Shown one piece after another: positions 1 through 9,298 of a DNA stretch of 64,000 nt (positions within the stretch are counted from its first letter, which is position 1; every line of letters starts with the position of its first letter). The stretch is from JAWPMV01 sp039819665 (GTDB taxonomy: Bacteria > Bacteroidota > Bacteroidia > J057): assembly GCA_039819665.1 (NCBI GenBank), contig JBCBRM010000021.1, forward strand, positions 65,270 to 129,269, in the 5' to 3' direction. The notes below the pieces were generated by a model. That model saw only the letters and a list, made by a program, of their open reading frames with translations, was not told where the DNA came from and searched no databases. Both the position numbers and the translations under genes were made by a program.

Positions 1-294
1 TTGGAGCAGGGAGGTCTGGATTTTTGTAATTCAGTTTCTGTAGAAGAAAAGCTCGAATTCCAATGGGAACTTTATCCCAACCCTGCCAGAGATTACTTGC
101 TTATAGATACAGATTTAGTTCAGTATGACATGGTTATTTTCAATCCTCTGGGCCAAATTGTTTCTCAAGCATCCATGATTAGCTCTTTGGACCGACTTGA
201 TATTTCTTCCTTAAACTGTGGAAATTATATAGTCGAAGTTTCCCAGGAAAAAAGAGTCTTGCATCGGGCTAAATTCATTAAATCATGTGAATAA
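1..294 (+). CDS. C-terminal end of a type IX-secreted protein (partial at window edge)
   Basis: Only the last ~97 codons lie in the window; the reading frame is open from base 1, so the TTG there is unlikely to be the real start. The segment ELYPNPARDYLL followed by short beta strands, an NPLGQ turn and a GNYIVEV strand is a type IX secretion system type A sorting domain, which directs a protein across the outer membrane and is cleaved when the cargo is anchored or released. The catalytic or binding part lies upstream and cannot be judged. It ends about 60 bases before the acylase gene. Confidence 0.8.
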   Translation: MEQGGLDFCNSVSVEEKLEFQWELYPNPARDYLLIDTDLVQYDMVIFNPLGQIVSQASMISSLDRLDISSLNCGNYIVEVSQEKRVLHRAKFIKSCE

Positions 295-356
295 ATTTCA
301 GTCTGATGGAATTAAGGGATACAATTTTGTAGATTCATTTCTCTAAGACTATCAAA

Positions 357-2744
357 ATGAAAAAACTACTTACTACGCTAATAATCCTATTGGCTTTTTC
401 TTTCCTTTTTTCCCAGTCTCAAACGATCGAGGGACTTCAAGCCGAAGTAAATATCTATACGGATACCTATGGAATCTCTCATATTTATGCAGAGAATGAA
501 GAAGATCTCTTTTTTGCTCAGGGCTATAATGCTGCCAGAGATCGACTCTTTCAGTTTGAGGTATGGAGAAGGCAGGCGACGGGAACAGTAGCTGAGATAT
601 TAGGCCCCAGGGAATTGAAGCGAGACATTGGCACAAGATTATTCATGTTCCGTGGAGATATGGACCAGGAGATGAATTATTACCATGACAGAGGAAAGCT
701 GATCATAGAGTCTTTTGTAAAAGGCGTAAATGCCTATATCGAAGAAACAGAACATAATCCTGATCTCCTTCCGTTGGAGTTCTCACTTTTAGGGATCAAA
801 CCCCAAAAATGGACACCAGCGGTTGTTATCTCTCGCCATCAGGGACTTCTAGGTAACATCGGTCAGGAATGGGTAACAGGCTTGATGGTGAGACTCGCTT
901 CAGAGGAAAAAGTCCGTGAAATCAATTGGTTTCATCCGAAAGAGCCCATATTGGATATGGACGAATCTATAACTCTGGAAATGCTTTCAGAAAACATCCT
1001 CGAACTCTATGATGCTTATCGTAAGCCTGTCATCTTTCAACCAGAAGATCTCATTGCAGAAGTGAGAAATGACGAAGATGCTTTTAGATATATAGCGGAT
1101 TTACAGGAAAAAGAAAGAAAAGCCCTCTTACAGGAAGAGCTGGAAAGTATTGGAAGTAATAATTGGGTAGTAGATGGAAGCAGAACCCAAAGTGGCTATC
1201 CCATTATGGCCAATGATCCACACAGGACCCTGGCAGCACCTTCGCTTAGGTATATGTCTCATCTGGTAGCACCAGGGTGGAATGTGATAGGAGGAGGTGA
1301 GCCAGAAATCCCCGGTATTTCTATTGGTCATAATGAATATGGAGCCTGGGGACTGACGGTCTATCGGACGGATGGCGAAGATATGTATGTATATGACATT
1401 AATCCCAAAAACAAGAACCAATACTGGCACAAAGGCCAGTGGCTGGATATGCACATCATTGAGGATGAGATCAAGGTGAAGGGACAAAAGCCGGAGAAAG
1501 TAGAATACAGGTATACCGTTCACGGGCCGGTTCCATTTGTAGACGAAAAGAGAAACAAGGCTTATGCGGTACGTTGTGCCTGGTTGGAAGTAGGAGGTTC
1601 GCCTTATTTGGCAAGTCTTAGGATGGACCAGGCCAAAAACTGGGAAGAGTTTCGCGAGGCTTGTAATTACAGTCATATTCCGGGAGAAAATATGATTTGG
1701 GCAGATCGTGAAGGAAATATTGGATGGCAGGCAGTTGGGATAGCCCCCATTCGCCGAAACTTTAGCGGGATGGTGCCTGTACCGGGAGATGGACGATATG
1801 AATGGGATGGATATTTACCTATCAAAGCCAAAGCTCATATTTATAATCCGGAAAATGGCTACATCATCACTGCCAATGAAGATGTTACTCCCAAAAATTA
1901 TGAATACTGGGAGGCGGTTGGCTACAGTTGGGGAGATACATACAGAGGAGATCGTCTGGCGGAATTGATTGATAGAGGACGAAAGCATAGCATGACAGAT
2001 ATGGCCGCTTATCAAACCGACTATCTTTCAATCCCTGCCCGGATGCTCATTCCCATGCTAAAACATATCGAACTGGCGGATGAAAAGCTGGATGCAGCCA
2101 AAGAAGCTTTATTGAACTGGGATTATATGTTGAAGCCGGGTTCTGTTACTGCTTCTATTTACGTGGAATGGGAAAATGCTATTCGGAGAAATTATGTCCT
2201 GAACAAAGTGCCAGCTGCTTTGCTAAATTTCCAGGGAGTTAGTTTATACTATCCTCAAATGAAGCTAGCCATGGATTGGGTGCTTTATGAGGCAGATCGG
2301 AAAAAGGTACTTACGAAAAGCTTATCAACTGCCTTAGAGACTTTGGAGAAGAGGCTGGGCAAAGACCAATCTAAGTGGCAATACGGACAGGAAAAGAATA
2401 AGCATGTACAAATTTTTCACCCTTTAAGTGCGGCAGTAAATGATTCTCTAAGAGCTGTTTTTGAAGCCGGACCTTATCCCCGAGGCGGCTATGGCTTAAC
2501 GGTAAATAATACCAGTAATGGGCTCAATCAGCGTTCAGGAGCCTCTTTCCGTTTTATCGTGGACACTGAAAATTGGGACAATTGCCTGGGTATGAATTCA
2601 CCCGGCCAATCCGGCGATATTCGCAGTCCCTACTACAAAAATCTATTTGAACTTTGGGCAACAAATCAATTCTTTCCCGTGTATTATTCTAAGGATAAAG
2701 TCTTGCAACATTCGCAGGAACATCGTGTCCTTAAACCAAAATAA
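357..2744 (+). CDS. Penicillin acylase family protein (Ntn-hydrolase, exported)
   Basis: A 795-residue precursor with a signal peptide (about residues 1-20). It has the penicillin G acylase / acyl-homoserine-lactone acylase layout: an N-terminal alpha segment (YGISHIYAENEEDLFFAQGY, DRLFQFE), then the self-processing junction G-SNNWVVDG. Ser267 there would become the beta-chain N-terminal nucleophile, followed by ANDPHR. These enzymes hydrolyse amide bonds of acylated substrates in the periplasm after autocatalytic cleavage. The true substrate (beta-lactam, acyl-homoserine lactone or other N-acyl compound) cannot be read from sequence. A serine hydrolase of beta-lactamase fold starts 6 bases downstream, so the two are probably co-transcribed. 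Confidence 0.9.
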   Translation: MKKLLTTLIILLAFSFLFSQSQTIEGLQAEVNIYTDTYGISHIYAENEEDLFFAQGYNAARDRLFQFEVWRRQATGTVAEILGPRELKRDIGTRLFMFRGDMDQEMNYYHDRGKLIIESFVKGVNAYIEETEHNPDLLPLEFSLLGIKPQKWTPAVVISRHQGLLGNIGQEWVTGLMVRLASEEKVREINWFHPKEPILDMDESITLEMLSENILELYDAYRKPVIFQPEDLIAEVRNDEDAFRYIADLQEKERKALLQEELESIGSNNWVVDGSRTQSGYPIMANDPHRTLAAPSLRYMSHLVAPGWNVIGGGEPEIPGISIGHNEYGAWGLTVYRTDGEDMYVYDINPKNKNQYWHKGQWLDMHIIEDEIKVKGQKPEKVEYRYTVHGPVPFVDEKRNKAYAVRCAWLEVGGSPYLASLRMDQAKNWEEFREACNYSHIPGENMIWADREGNIGWQAVGIAPIRRNFSGMVPVPGDGRYEWDGYLPIKAKAHIYNPENGYIITANEDVTPKNYEYWEAVGYSWGDTYRGDRLAELIDRGRKHSMTDMAAYQTDYLSIPARMLIPMLKHIELADEKLDAAKEALLNWDYMLKPGSVTASIYVEWENAIRRNYVLNKVPAALLNFQGVSLYYPQMKLAMDWVLYEADRKKVLTKSLSTALETLEKRLGKDQSKWQYGQEKNKHVQIFHPLSAAVNDSLRAVFEAGPYPRGGYGLTVNNTSNGLNQRSGASFRFIVDTENWDNCLGMNSPGQSGDIRSPYYKNLFELWATNQFFPVYYSKDKVLQHSQEHRVLKPK

Positions 2745-2750
2745 TGCACA

Positions 2751-3944
2751 ATGAAAAACGCTACTTCCCGAATTCTTTTTATTGTTTTTTTACTTCTCGG
2801 AATCCCATTTGGCTACTGGTCCATGCAGAAATTATTGGGTCAGGTAAAGGAAAGTGAGCGTCAGGCCAAGCTTGACGGAAAGGTTCAGAAACGAATCGAC
2901 AAACTGTTTAAGGAATATGACAATGCCGAAAGTCCGGGTTATGCGATTGGAGTTGTCAAAGGCAATGAACTTTTGTATGGAAAAGGATATGGAAGTGCTA
3001 ATCTGGATTATCAAATTCCCATAGGAACAACATCCGTTTTTAGCATAGCTTCTGTTTCCAAACAATTTACGGGAGCAGCTGTAGCTCTGTTGATTATGGA
3101 AGAGAAGTTGAGTCTGGAGAGTTCTGCAAAAGATTTCATTCCTGCTTTGAAAAAATACCCAGAGGAAATTCTGGTTAAACACCTGATTTATAATTGTAGC
3201 GGAATCACTGATTACTACCGATTGGATAGGCCTACCGGTCAATCCTGGAATACCTTACTACATTTTGACATAGATGAGTGCATCAAGACTGCTTTGGCTG
3301 AGGAGAAACTTCAATTTACGCCTGGAGAAAAATGGGATTATTCTAATGTGAACTGGATGCTTTTGGCAAAAATTGTGGAGAAACTGAGTGAAATGCCCTT
3401 TGATCAATTCATGGAGGAACGCCTCTTTTCGCCCCTGGAAATGAATAATAGCCTGATTCACACAGACATTACCCAAATCATCCGGAATAGAGTTATACCT
3501 TACAATTTCAAGACAAAAGAGAACATAGAAGGCTATAGAGAGAGTGGAGTTTATGTAGGGGAAAAAGGAGACTTTATGCAGCATCCCAGAATTTCACCTC
3601 ATTATGGAGGAAGCGGGGTCATGACTACCATAGAAGACCTCTCCAAATGGTGCATCAATTTCCATACAAAAGGTTTCGGAGGGCAAACGTTTTACGACCT
3701 CATGCATCGTACCGAAGCTTTTCCCCATGGAAGGAATAATCAGGCTTTTGGTTTGTACATCGGAGACTTCAATGGAAAACCCATCGCTGCCTGGGACGGA
3801 GGAGATTGGGGGATTAGCAGCCAAATCAAATATTTCCTGGAAGATGAGGTAGCGATCATTTGCCTGGCCAATTTCGGAGACGGACAATCCTTCCGGAAAG
3901 TGGATCAGATAGCCGATATTTTGGTCGAGGAAGGCCTATTGTAA
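2751..3944 (+). CDS. Serine hydrolase, class C beta-lactamase / penicillin-binding-protein-like family
   Basis: A 397-residue protein with an N-terminal membrane anchor or uncleaved signal (residues 8-22). Catalytic motifs of the beta-lactamase superfamily are visible: S101-V-S-K104 (SxxK) and Y197-S-N199 (YxN), with a Gly-rich WDGGDWG segment where the third motif is expected. Family members include class C beta-lactamases, D-aminopeptidases, esterases and PBP4*-like peptidases, so antibiotic resistance should not be assumed. It starts 6 bases after the penicillin-acylase-family gene, implying one transcript and perhaps sequential action on the same acylated or peptide substrate. A strong hairpin follows the stop codon. 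Confidence 0.88.
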   Translation: MKNATSRILFIVFLLLGIPFGYWSMQKLLGQVKESERQAKLDGKVQKRIDKLFKEYDNAESPGYAIGVVKGNELLYGKGYGSANLDYQIPIGTTSVFSIASVSKQFTGAAVALLIMEEKLSLESSAKDFIPALKKYPEEILVKHLIYNCSGITDYYRLDRPTGQSWNTLLHFDIDECIKTALAEEKLQFTPGEKWDYSNVNWMLLAKIVEKLSEMPFDQFMEERLFSPLEMNNSLIHTDITQIIRNRVIPYNFKTKENIEGYRESGVYVGEKGDFMQHPRISPHYGGSGVMTTIEDLSKWCINFHTKGFGGQTFYDLMHRTEAFPHGRNNQAFGLYIGDFNGKPIAAWDGGDWGISSQIKYFLEDEVAIICLANFGDGQSFRKVDQIADILVEEGLL

Positions 3945-3961
3945 ATCTCTATAAAAAAGAA

Positions 3962-3985
3962 CCCCCTTCTGTAAACAGAAGGGGG
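3962..3985. terminator. Rho-independent terminator between convergent genes
   Basis: A perfect 10-bp stem, CCCCCTTCTG / CAGAAGGGGG, with a TAAA loop. On the minus strand it is followed by TTCTTTTTTAT, so it is a canonical terminator for the large nucleotidase gene. It may also stop the plus-strand hydrolase transcript. Confidence 0.85.
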
Positions 3986-4018
3986 CGATGATTATTGACC
4001 GTAATAAAAAATATTACC

Positions 4019-7000
4019 TTAATCTAGTATGGTCATGCGCTTTAGAGCGACCTGTCCATCAACTACCAAACGGATCAAGTACATGCCCATTGGCAGGTCT
4101 GCAACTGAGAACTGAGTTTCCTGAACTCCTGGATACTGCTCTTCGCTCACCAGAGTTTTGATGAGTTGGCCCATTGGAGTCATAAGCGTCAATTCTACAT
4201 TTGCGGTGTTTTCTAATCTATAGCTCAAAGTAGCCATCTCTCGGGCTGGATTTGGATACGCTTTAAACTCAAGCAATTCTTCCAAATCACTAATTCCAGT
4301 AGCTGCACATGAGCTGATGATCATGCTTCTTCCTTCTCCACCTTCTGGGTAATCATCGGCGGTTACTCTGCCATTGATTCCATTTACGATATATTCAGCT
4401 AAGGCTTGCTGATAGGTAGCTGGAAGGAGCGTTCTTGGATTATCTCCCAATGGATACTGATCACCACCTGCTGCCAGGAAGTTTACAGTAGCGAGGTTTA
4501 CGGTAGGTGCACCTGCTACTACAGATCCTCCATCTACAATCATGGTACTGTCGTCCAGCATAATACTACATACTCTCGAACCAGAATCTGCTACCGTACC
4601 ATCTACATTTATAAAGGCAGGAGTTTGGGTACTGTCATAGGTAAAGGTGAATCCTGATATTTGTGGGAATCTACCTGTACCGCCCAGGTTTGTGTTGATT
4701 CTCGATACTGCATTTTCTACCAGAAACTTGAATTGAGCAGGAGTGATGTCTTCTACTACTGTGATGAAGTTGGTGAAAGGCAGGATATCGAAGGTTGTGG
4801 CTTCCGTCAGGTTAGAACCTGCTGCAATGATATTGTCATTACGGATACCTCCGCCATTACCCATAGCAATTTGGACATTGGGTGCTCCCGCACTTGCTGC
4901 ATTTTCATTTGCATACCAACGGAATGCATCAGCAACCAAATTTCCTTCATTGGTTTCTATGCTACGGATACTGCTTCTTCTTCCGTCAAGGGCAACATCT
5001 GTTACCCCTAGTACATTGGCTTCGAGACCAGCGATAGAAACAAGAATTGAATCAACAACATTTTCTTGGACACCCTGATTGGCAACTACGGCATCAGGTC
5101 CTATAGTTGATACCCTTACAGGACCACTACCCGGGTTGATCATACTTACTTCTCCTGCATCATCAAAAGCCACAATGAGTTGTCCTACATATCTGAAAGA
5201 ACCAGAAGTAGTAACCAGATATACATTGTTCCCATCAGCATCAGGAATAACTTTTGGATAAGGACCTTCTGGTGAATCTCCAGGGATAAGCAGGTCATCT
5301 GGATTGGCAAGAAGATCATCTCCACCACCAGCAATCAGTACATCTATACCTCTTACTTGAGAAGCAAGTACACTATCTTCTCCGATATCCTGTAAGTGGC
5401 TAATCAGGATGATTTTATTGATACCTTGTCCAGACAGGGCATCTACTTCAGCTTGAACCGCAGCAGCTACATCCTGGCTAACTACTACATTTCTTGGGCT
5501 GGAAATAAAAGGTAGGTTAGGAGTAGTTGCTCCGATAACCCCGATTCTTTCACTTCCACGATCAATTACTACACTGCTTGCAATTCTTCCCGAAGTCGCC
5601 AATGCGTCAAGATTTGCTTCTCCACTTACATCCAAATTTGCACTGAGGAATGGAGGCATTGTAACAGAAATATCATTGATGAAATCAGCGAGGATGTCAG
5701 GACCAAAGTCAAACTCATGGTTTCCTATAGCCAGGGCATCGTATCCGATACTATCTACAACTACGGCGTCATAGAAAGGAAGAGAAGGATCACGCGTCAA
5801 ACTAGCATTGAATTCTTTTCCTGCCAGGAAGTTGTCTCCTGAAGAAAGCATAACAGAGGGACGGCTTTGGCTTGTTGCCTCTCCTTTGAGTTGATCTACT
5901 ACAGTTTTGAAGCGTGCAGCTCCTCCAAATTCTTCCCTGCCACCGCCAGCATCAACGATCTGAGATTCTGCATCATTGTTGTGCAGAATGGTCAGGGTAA
6001 ATCCTGCTCTGATATCAGTAGAATCTATCGGGAAAGGTCTGTACCCATCATTGCGGTTGTTGATAACACCTTCATAGACGAAGGTTCCAGCTGGGATGGG
6101 TTGGGTGTCGATATCTGTATCAGATCCGAATCCTCCTGGAGTTCTCAACTCAACCGTATCACCTACTAAGTCGAATATATCATAACTGGTATTATCACTC
6201 CAGTTTCCTCCTGGATTATTTGCAACTGAAAGTCCATTCAGAAGAACCAACTCACTTTCATATAATTCGCCTCCAGGGCCAATGATATCAGAAAGACTAA
6301 TAGGCTGTACTGGGGGTAAGGGATTACCTGAGGAAATTTTCTCGAAAGAAATAACCGGGCTAAACTGCTTGGAAGCTGCAAATTCATCCAATTCGCCTTT
6401 GAGCTTAACAATGTCTCCATTGGTGATTGCTCCAACATCGATTGAGTCTCTATATGCACCACTGCTTTGGAAAGTGGCAATTGCGAAACTTCCTTCCTGT
6501 AGGTGAGATAGTCTTCCTTTCGCACGAGTAATTACTGCTTGAATAGTAACTGTATCTCCATTAGGGAAAAGTCTGGCTTGTTCTACTGTAAGTACACTAT
6601 CTGGATCGAAAGGTAGGGCGAAAATACGACCATCTCCTCCTTCTGGATATTCAGCTTCACTGATTACACTGTCCAGCGGTCCTGTAAGGTAGTTTTTCAA
6701 GGCTTGCTGACCAGTGATTGGCAGAAGGGTAATATTTTGGTTAGCAGTCGGATATTGATCTCCTCCTCTTGCCAAGAAGTCTGGCAAAGCGATATTTATG
6801 GTAGGAGCATTAGCTACTACGGTTCCCTCTTTAACGATGGGAGTCCCATCATCCAGTGTAATTGTAACAACGCGATTACCTACTTGCGTAACTACTCCAT
6901 TGTTTAGCAATTGACGAGTTTCGGCAGGATCATATACTATTTTCATACCAGCATAGTTCCCGAATCTTCCGGTTCCACTACCTGTATCAACACGAGAAAC

Positions 7001-8941
7001 ACAGTTCTCAACTATTTCTTTTAGGAGAGCAGGAGGAATGGCTTCTACGATAGTAACCTTATTTCCAAAAGGAAGCATATCAAAAGTATTTGCTTCCGTA
7101 ATATCTCCAGTCGGAAGGATATTGTCATTTCTGATACCTCCGCCATTTGCGATGGCTATAGTTACCTGAGGAGCGCCAAAGTCATCTGCTACTGCATTTG
7201 CTTGCCACAGCAAGGCATCAGCGATCAGGTTTCCTTCATTTCCTTCTCTGGCACGTACGGTACTTCTTCTTCCATCTAATTCAACTTCTGAGTTTGCAAG
7301 AATGGTGGCTGAAAGTTCCGCTACGTGGAGTAGGAGTGAATCAATTACGTTGTCTACAAGACCAGGGTTAGGTAAAGCAGCATCAGGAGCAATAGCGCTC
7401 ACACGAACAGGCCCTCCTTCAAAATTTATGATTTCACCCCGAGCTGAGAAATAAGCATCAAGGTTGCCGAGGTATTCAAAGTTCCCTGCTGTAGTTACAA
7501 CCAATACAGTATCGCCATCTACATCAGTAACTTTCAAAGGATAAGGACCATCACTATTATCTCCGGGAATCAATATATCACTTGGGTTGGCAAGCAGTTC
7601 GTCTCCTCCTCCAGCGATGATAATATCAATGTCATTGAGAGATCTTGCAAGAGCAGTATCTTCTTCAACTCCCTGCAGGTGGCTAATCAGGATAATTTTA
7701 TTTACCCCAGCTGCTTTCAGGCTATCAACTTGTTCGCTGATTACTCCTGCAACATCTGGATTTACTACTACCTGACCTGGGCTTGAAATGAAAGGAAGGT
7801 TAGGAGTAGTCGCTCCAATTACTCCTACCAATTCTCCGTTTTTGGTTAGGATAGTTCTGGGGGCGATTCTGCCACTAGAAGCCAGAGCTTGTAGAGAAGG
7901 TTCTCCACTTACATCCAGGTTTGCGCTGAGGAAGGGGGCCGTACTAACGTCTCCAATTAAATCCGCCAAAACATCTGGACCGAAGTCGAACTCGTGGTTT
8001 CCGATACATAGAGCATCATATCCGATGCTATCAATCACAATTGCATCATAAAATGGAAGGGAAGGATCACGCGTTAGGCTGGCATCAAATTCTTTTCCTG
8101 CGAGGAAGTTGTCTCCGGAGGTAAGAGTTACAACTGCCATACCATCTGAAGCTGAAGCTGCTCTAAGGGAATCTACCAGACTTTTAAAATAAGCTGCTCC
8201 TCCAAAATCCTGGGGTCCAGCTGTATCGCTAGCTCCCAGCATATTTGACTCTGCATCATTGTTGTGGAAAAGGCTCATCCCATAAGGATTATAAGCGTCT
8301 TCCGGAACCCAGGGACTCAATTGGTAAACATTGTTAAAAGTTCCTAAGGGCCCTTCAAAAACAAATGGTTCAGTCGGTAAAGGTGTTCCTCCAATCAGGG
8401 GACTATCACCCCCACTGGGAGTCCGTAAAACCATTGTGTTTACTCCGTCCGTGACATCATAATTTGTGCTTGTACTCCAATTTCCGCTCTGAGGATTAGC
8501 AAATGAGAGCCCGAACACACGAACCAGTTCTGATTCGTAATCTTCTCCGTTGGCAGTGATTTCTGCGATAGTCAGAACCTGATAGGCCGGGAGTTTATTG
8601 CCGCGGGTGGTTCTGCTAAAAGAGACAACAGGACTAAATTGCTTGAGGGTACTGAATTCGGTCAGTTCACCCGTGATCTCGAGGCTATCCCCGACAGCAA
8701 TAAATCCTGAAGCAATAGAATCACGAAGTGCTCCTGAGCTTTGGAAAGCCAGAATTGCTGCAGTTCCATCTTGAATAAAGACTTGCCGGCCTTGCGCCAG
8801 CGTCACGACACCTTTCACAGTAACTGTGTCGCCATTAGCAGTGTTTCTCGCATCCTGAATACTGATAGTTTGGGCAGAGAGTATTTGACTCATCCCAAGC
8901 AGCATACAAAGTGCCAGAATAGTAGTGTTGAGTTTCTTCAT
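4019..8941 (-). CDS. Giant tandemly duplicated bifunctional metallophosphatase/5'-nucleotidase with T9SS tail
   Basis: A 1640-residue exported protein: signal peptide (about 1-23), then two copies of the same ~750-residue module, then a type IX sorting domain (about 1555-1640, AYPNPAREM to the C-terminus). Each module has an OB-like strand-rich domain (first about 24-110, second from about 783), a metallophosphoesterase domain (HNNDAES near residues 225 and 985, GNHEFDFG, ISHLQ) and a 5'-nucleotidase C-terminal domain (NGGGIRND, DxLPF). UshA-type enzymes release phosphate and nucleoside from extracellular nucleotides using two metal ions. Both copies have Asp-Ala-Glu where the usual motif has Asp-x-His. 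The two modules are close to identical in long stretches, pointing to a fairly recent internal duplication. The gene is monocistronic with its own terminator. Confidence 0.92.
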   Translation of the reverse strand: MKKLNTTILALCMLLGMSQILSAQTISIQDARNTANGDTVTVKGVVTLAQGRQVFIQDGTAAILAFQSSGALRDSIASGFIAVGDSLEITGELTEFSTLKQFSPVVSFSRTTRGNKLPAYQVLTIAEITANGEDYESELVRVFGLSFANPQSGNWSTSTNYDVTDGVNTMVLRTPSGGDSPLIGGTPLPTEPFVFEGPLGTFNNVYQLSPWVPEDAYNPYGMSLFHNNDAESNMLGASDTAGPQDFGGAAYFKSLVDSLRAASASDGMAVVTLTSGDNFLAGKEFDASLTRDPSLPFYDAIVIDSIGYDALCIGNHEFDFGPDVLADLIGDVSTAPFLSANLDVSGEPSLQALASSGRIAPRTILTKNGELVGVIGATTPNLPFISSPGQVVVNPDVAGVISEQVDSLKAAGVNKIILISHLQGVEEDTALARSLNDIDIIIAGGGDELLANPSDILIPGDNSDGPYPLKVTDVDGDTVLVVTTAGNFEYLGNLDAYFSARGEIINFEGGPVRVSAIAPDAALPNPGLVDNVIDSLLLHVAELSATILANSEVELDGRRSTVRAREGNEGNLIADALLWQANAVADDFGAPQVTIAIANGGGIRNDNILPTGDITEANTFDMLPFGNKVTIVEAIPPALLKEIVENCVSRVDTGSGTGRFGNYAGMKIVYDPAETRQLLNNGVVTQVGNRVVTITLDDGTPIVKEGTVVANAPTINIALPDFLARGGDQYPTANQNITLLPITGQQALKNYLTGPLDSVISEAEYPEGGDGRIFALPFDPDSVLTVEQARLFPNGDTVTIQAVITRAKGRLSHLQEGSFAIATFQSSGAYRDSIDVGAITNGDIVKLKGELDEFAASKQFSPVISFEKISSGNPLPPVQPISLSDIIGPGGELYESELVLLNGLSVANNPGGNWSDNTSYDIFDLVGDTVELRTPGGFGSDTDIDTQPIPAGTFVYEGVINNRNDGYRPFPIDSTDIRAGFTLTILHNNDAESQIVDAGGGREEFGGAARFKTVVDQLKGEATSQSRPSVMLSSGDNFLAGKEFNASLTRDPSLPFYDAVVVDSIGYDALAIGNHEFDFGPDILADFINDISVTMPPFLSANLDVSGEANLDALATSGRIASSVVIDRGSERIGVIGATTPNLPFISSPRNVVVSQDVAAAVQAEVDALSGQGINKIILISHLQDIGEDSVLASQVRGIDVLIAGGGDDLLANPDDLLIPGDSPEGPYPKVIPDADGNNVYLVTTSGSFRYVGQLIVAFDDAGEVSMINPGSGPVRVSTIGPDAVVANQGVQENVVDSILVSIAGLEANVLGVTDVALDGRRSSIRSIETNEGNLVADAFRWYANENAASAGAPNVQIAMGNGGGIRNDNIIAAGSNLTEATTFDILPFTNFITVVEDITPAQFKFLVENAVSRINTNLGGTGRFPQISGFTFTYDSTQTPAFINVDGTVADSGSRVCSIMLDDSTMIVDGGSVVAGAPTVNLATVNFLAAGGDQYPLGDNPRTLLPATYQQALAEYIVNGINGRVTADDYPEGGEGRSMIISSCAATGISDLEELLEFKAYPNPAREMATLSYRLENTANVELTLMTPMGQLIKTLVSEEQYPGVQETQFSVADLPMGMYLIRLVVDGQVALKRMTILD

Positions 8942-9298
8942 GAAATCAATCAGTTTTTAATTAAGTGAAGAGAATGGTCCTGTTCTTACAGAACCTGATC
9001 GGAAAAATTCCTGATGAAAAGCTGAATTGAGTAATCTTACCCCATGGGTGAAGCTTAAAGCTGGTACCCTCTTAAAATGAAAAAGCCGATAATGAGATGC
9101 TTTATTGCAAAGTTTTATCGGTTTGTTCTAACGCATAGGTTGTGATCTCTTATTTTAGCTTTGAAACCCAACTAAAGATTCTAATAAGATTCATGGGTCA
9201 TCAATGGGTTAAATTAGTATTAAGGATGAATAGAGATTTCTGGATATAAAAAAAGCGGATCACCATGAAGTGATCCGCTTTTTTTAATTTAAATATGC
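8942..9298. other. Intergenic region upstream of the nucleotidase gene
   Basis: 357 bases without a supportable gene. It holds the promoter side of the nucleotidase gene, including a possible 5'-UTR hairpin (GGTCCTGT 8976-8983 with ACAGAACC 8988-8995, one mismatch). At its far end is the terminator of the nucleotidyltransferase. I found no clear TTTG/TAnnTTTG promoter here. Confidence 0.5.
9248..9285. terminator. Rho-independent terminator of the nucleotidyltransferase gene
   Basis: A perfect stem GCGGATCAC (9255-9263) / GTGATCCGC (9270-9278) with a CATGAA loop, flanked by seven A and seven T residues. It therefore works in either direction; the minus-strand nucleotidyltransferase ends 13 bases away. 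Confidence 0.9.

Noticed and set aside
2751..3944. Antibiotic-resistance beta-lactamase
   Set aside because: SxxK and YxN are shared by many serine hydrolases of this fold; nothing in the sequence shows beta-lactam specificity.
4406..8051. Several plus-strand open frames of 60-116 codons inside the nucleotidase gene
   Set aside because: They are antisense to a continuous, clearly conserved coding frame and have no recognisable domains.
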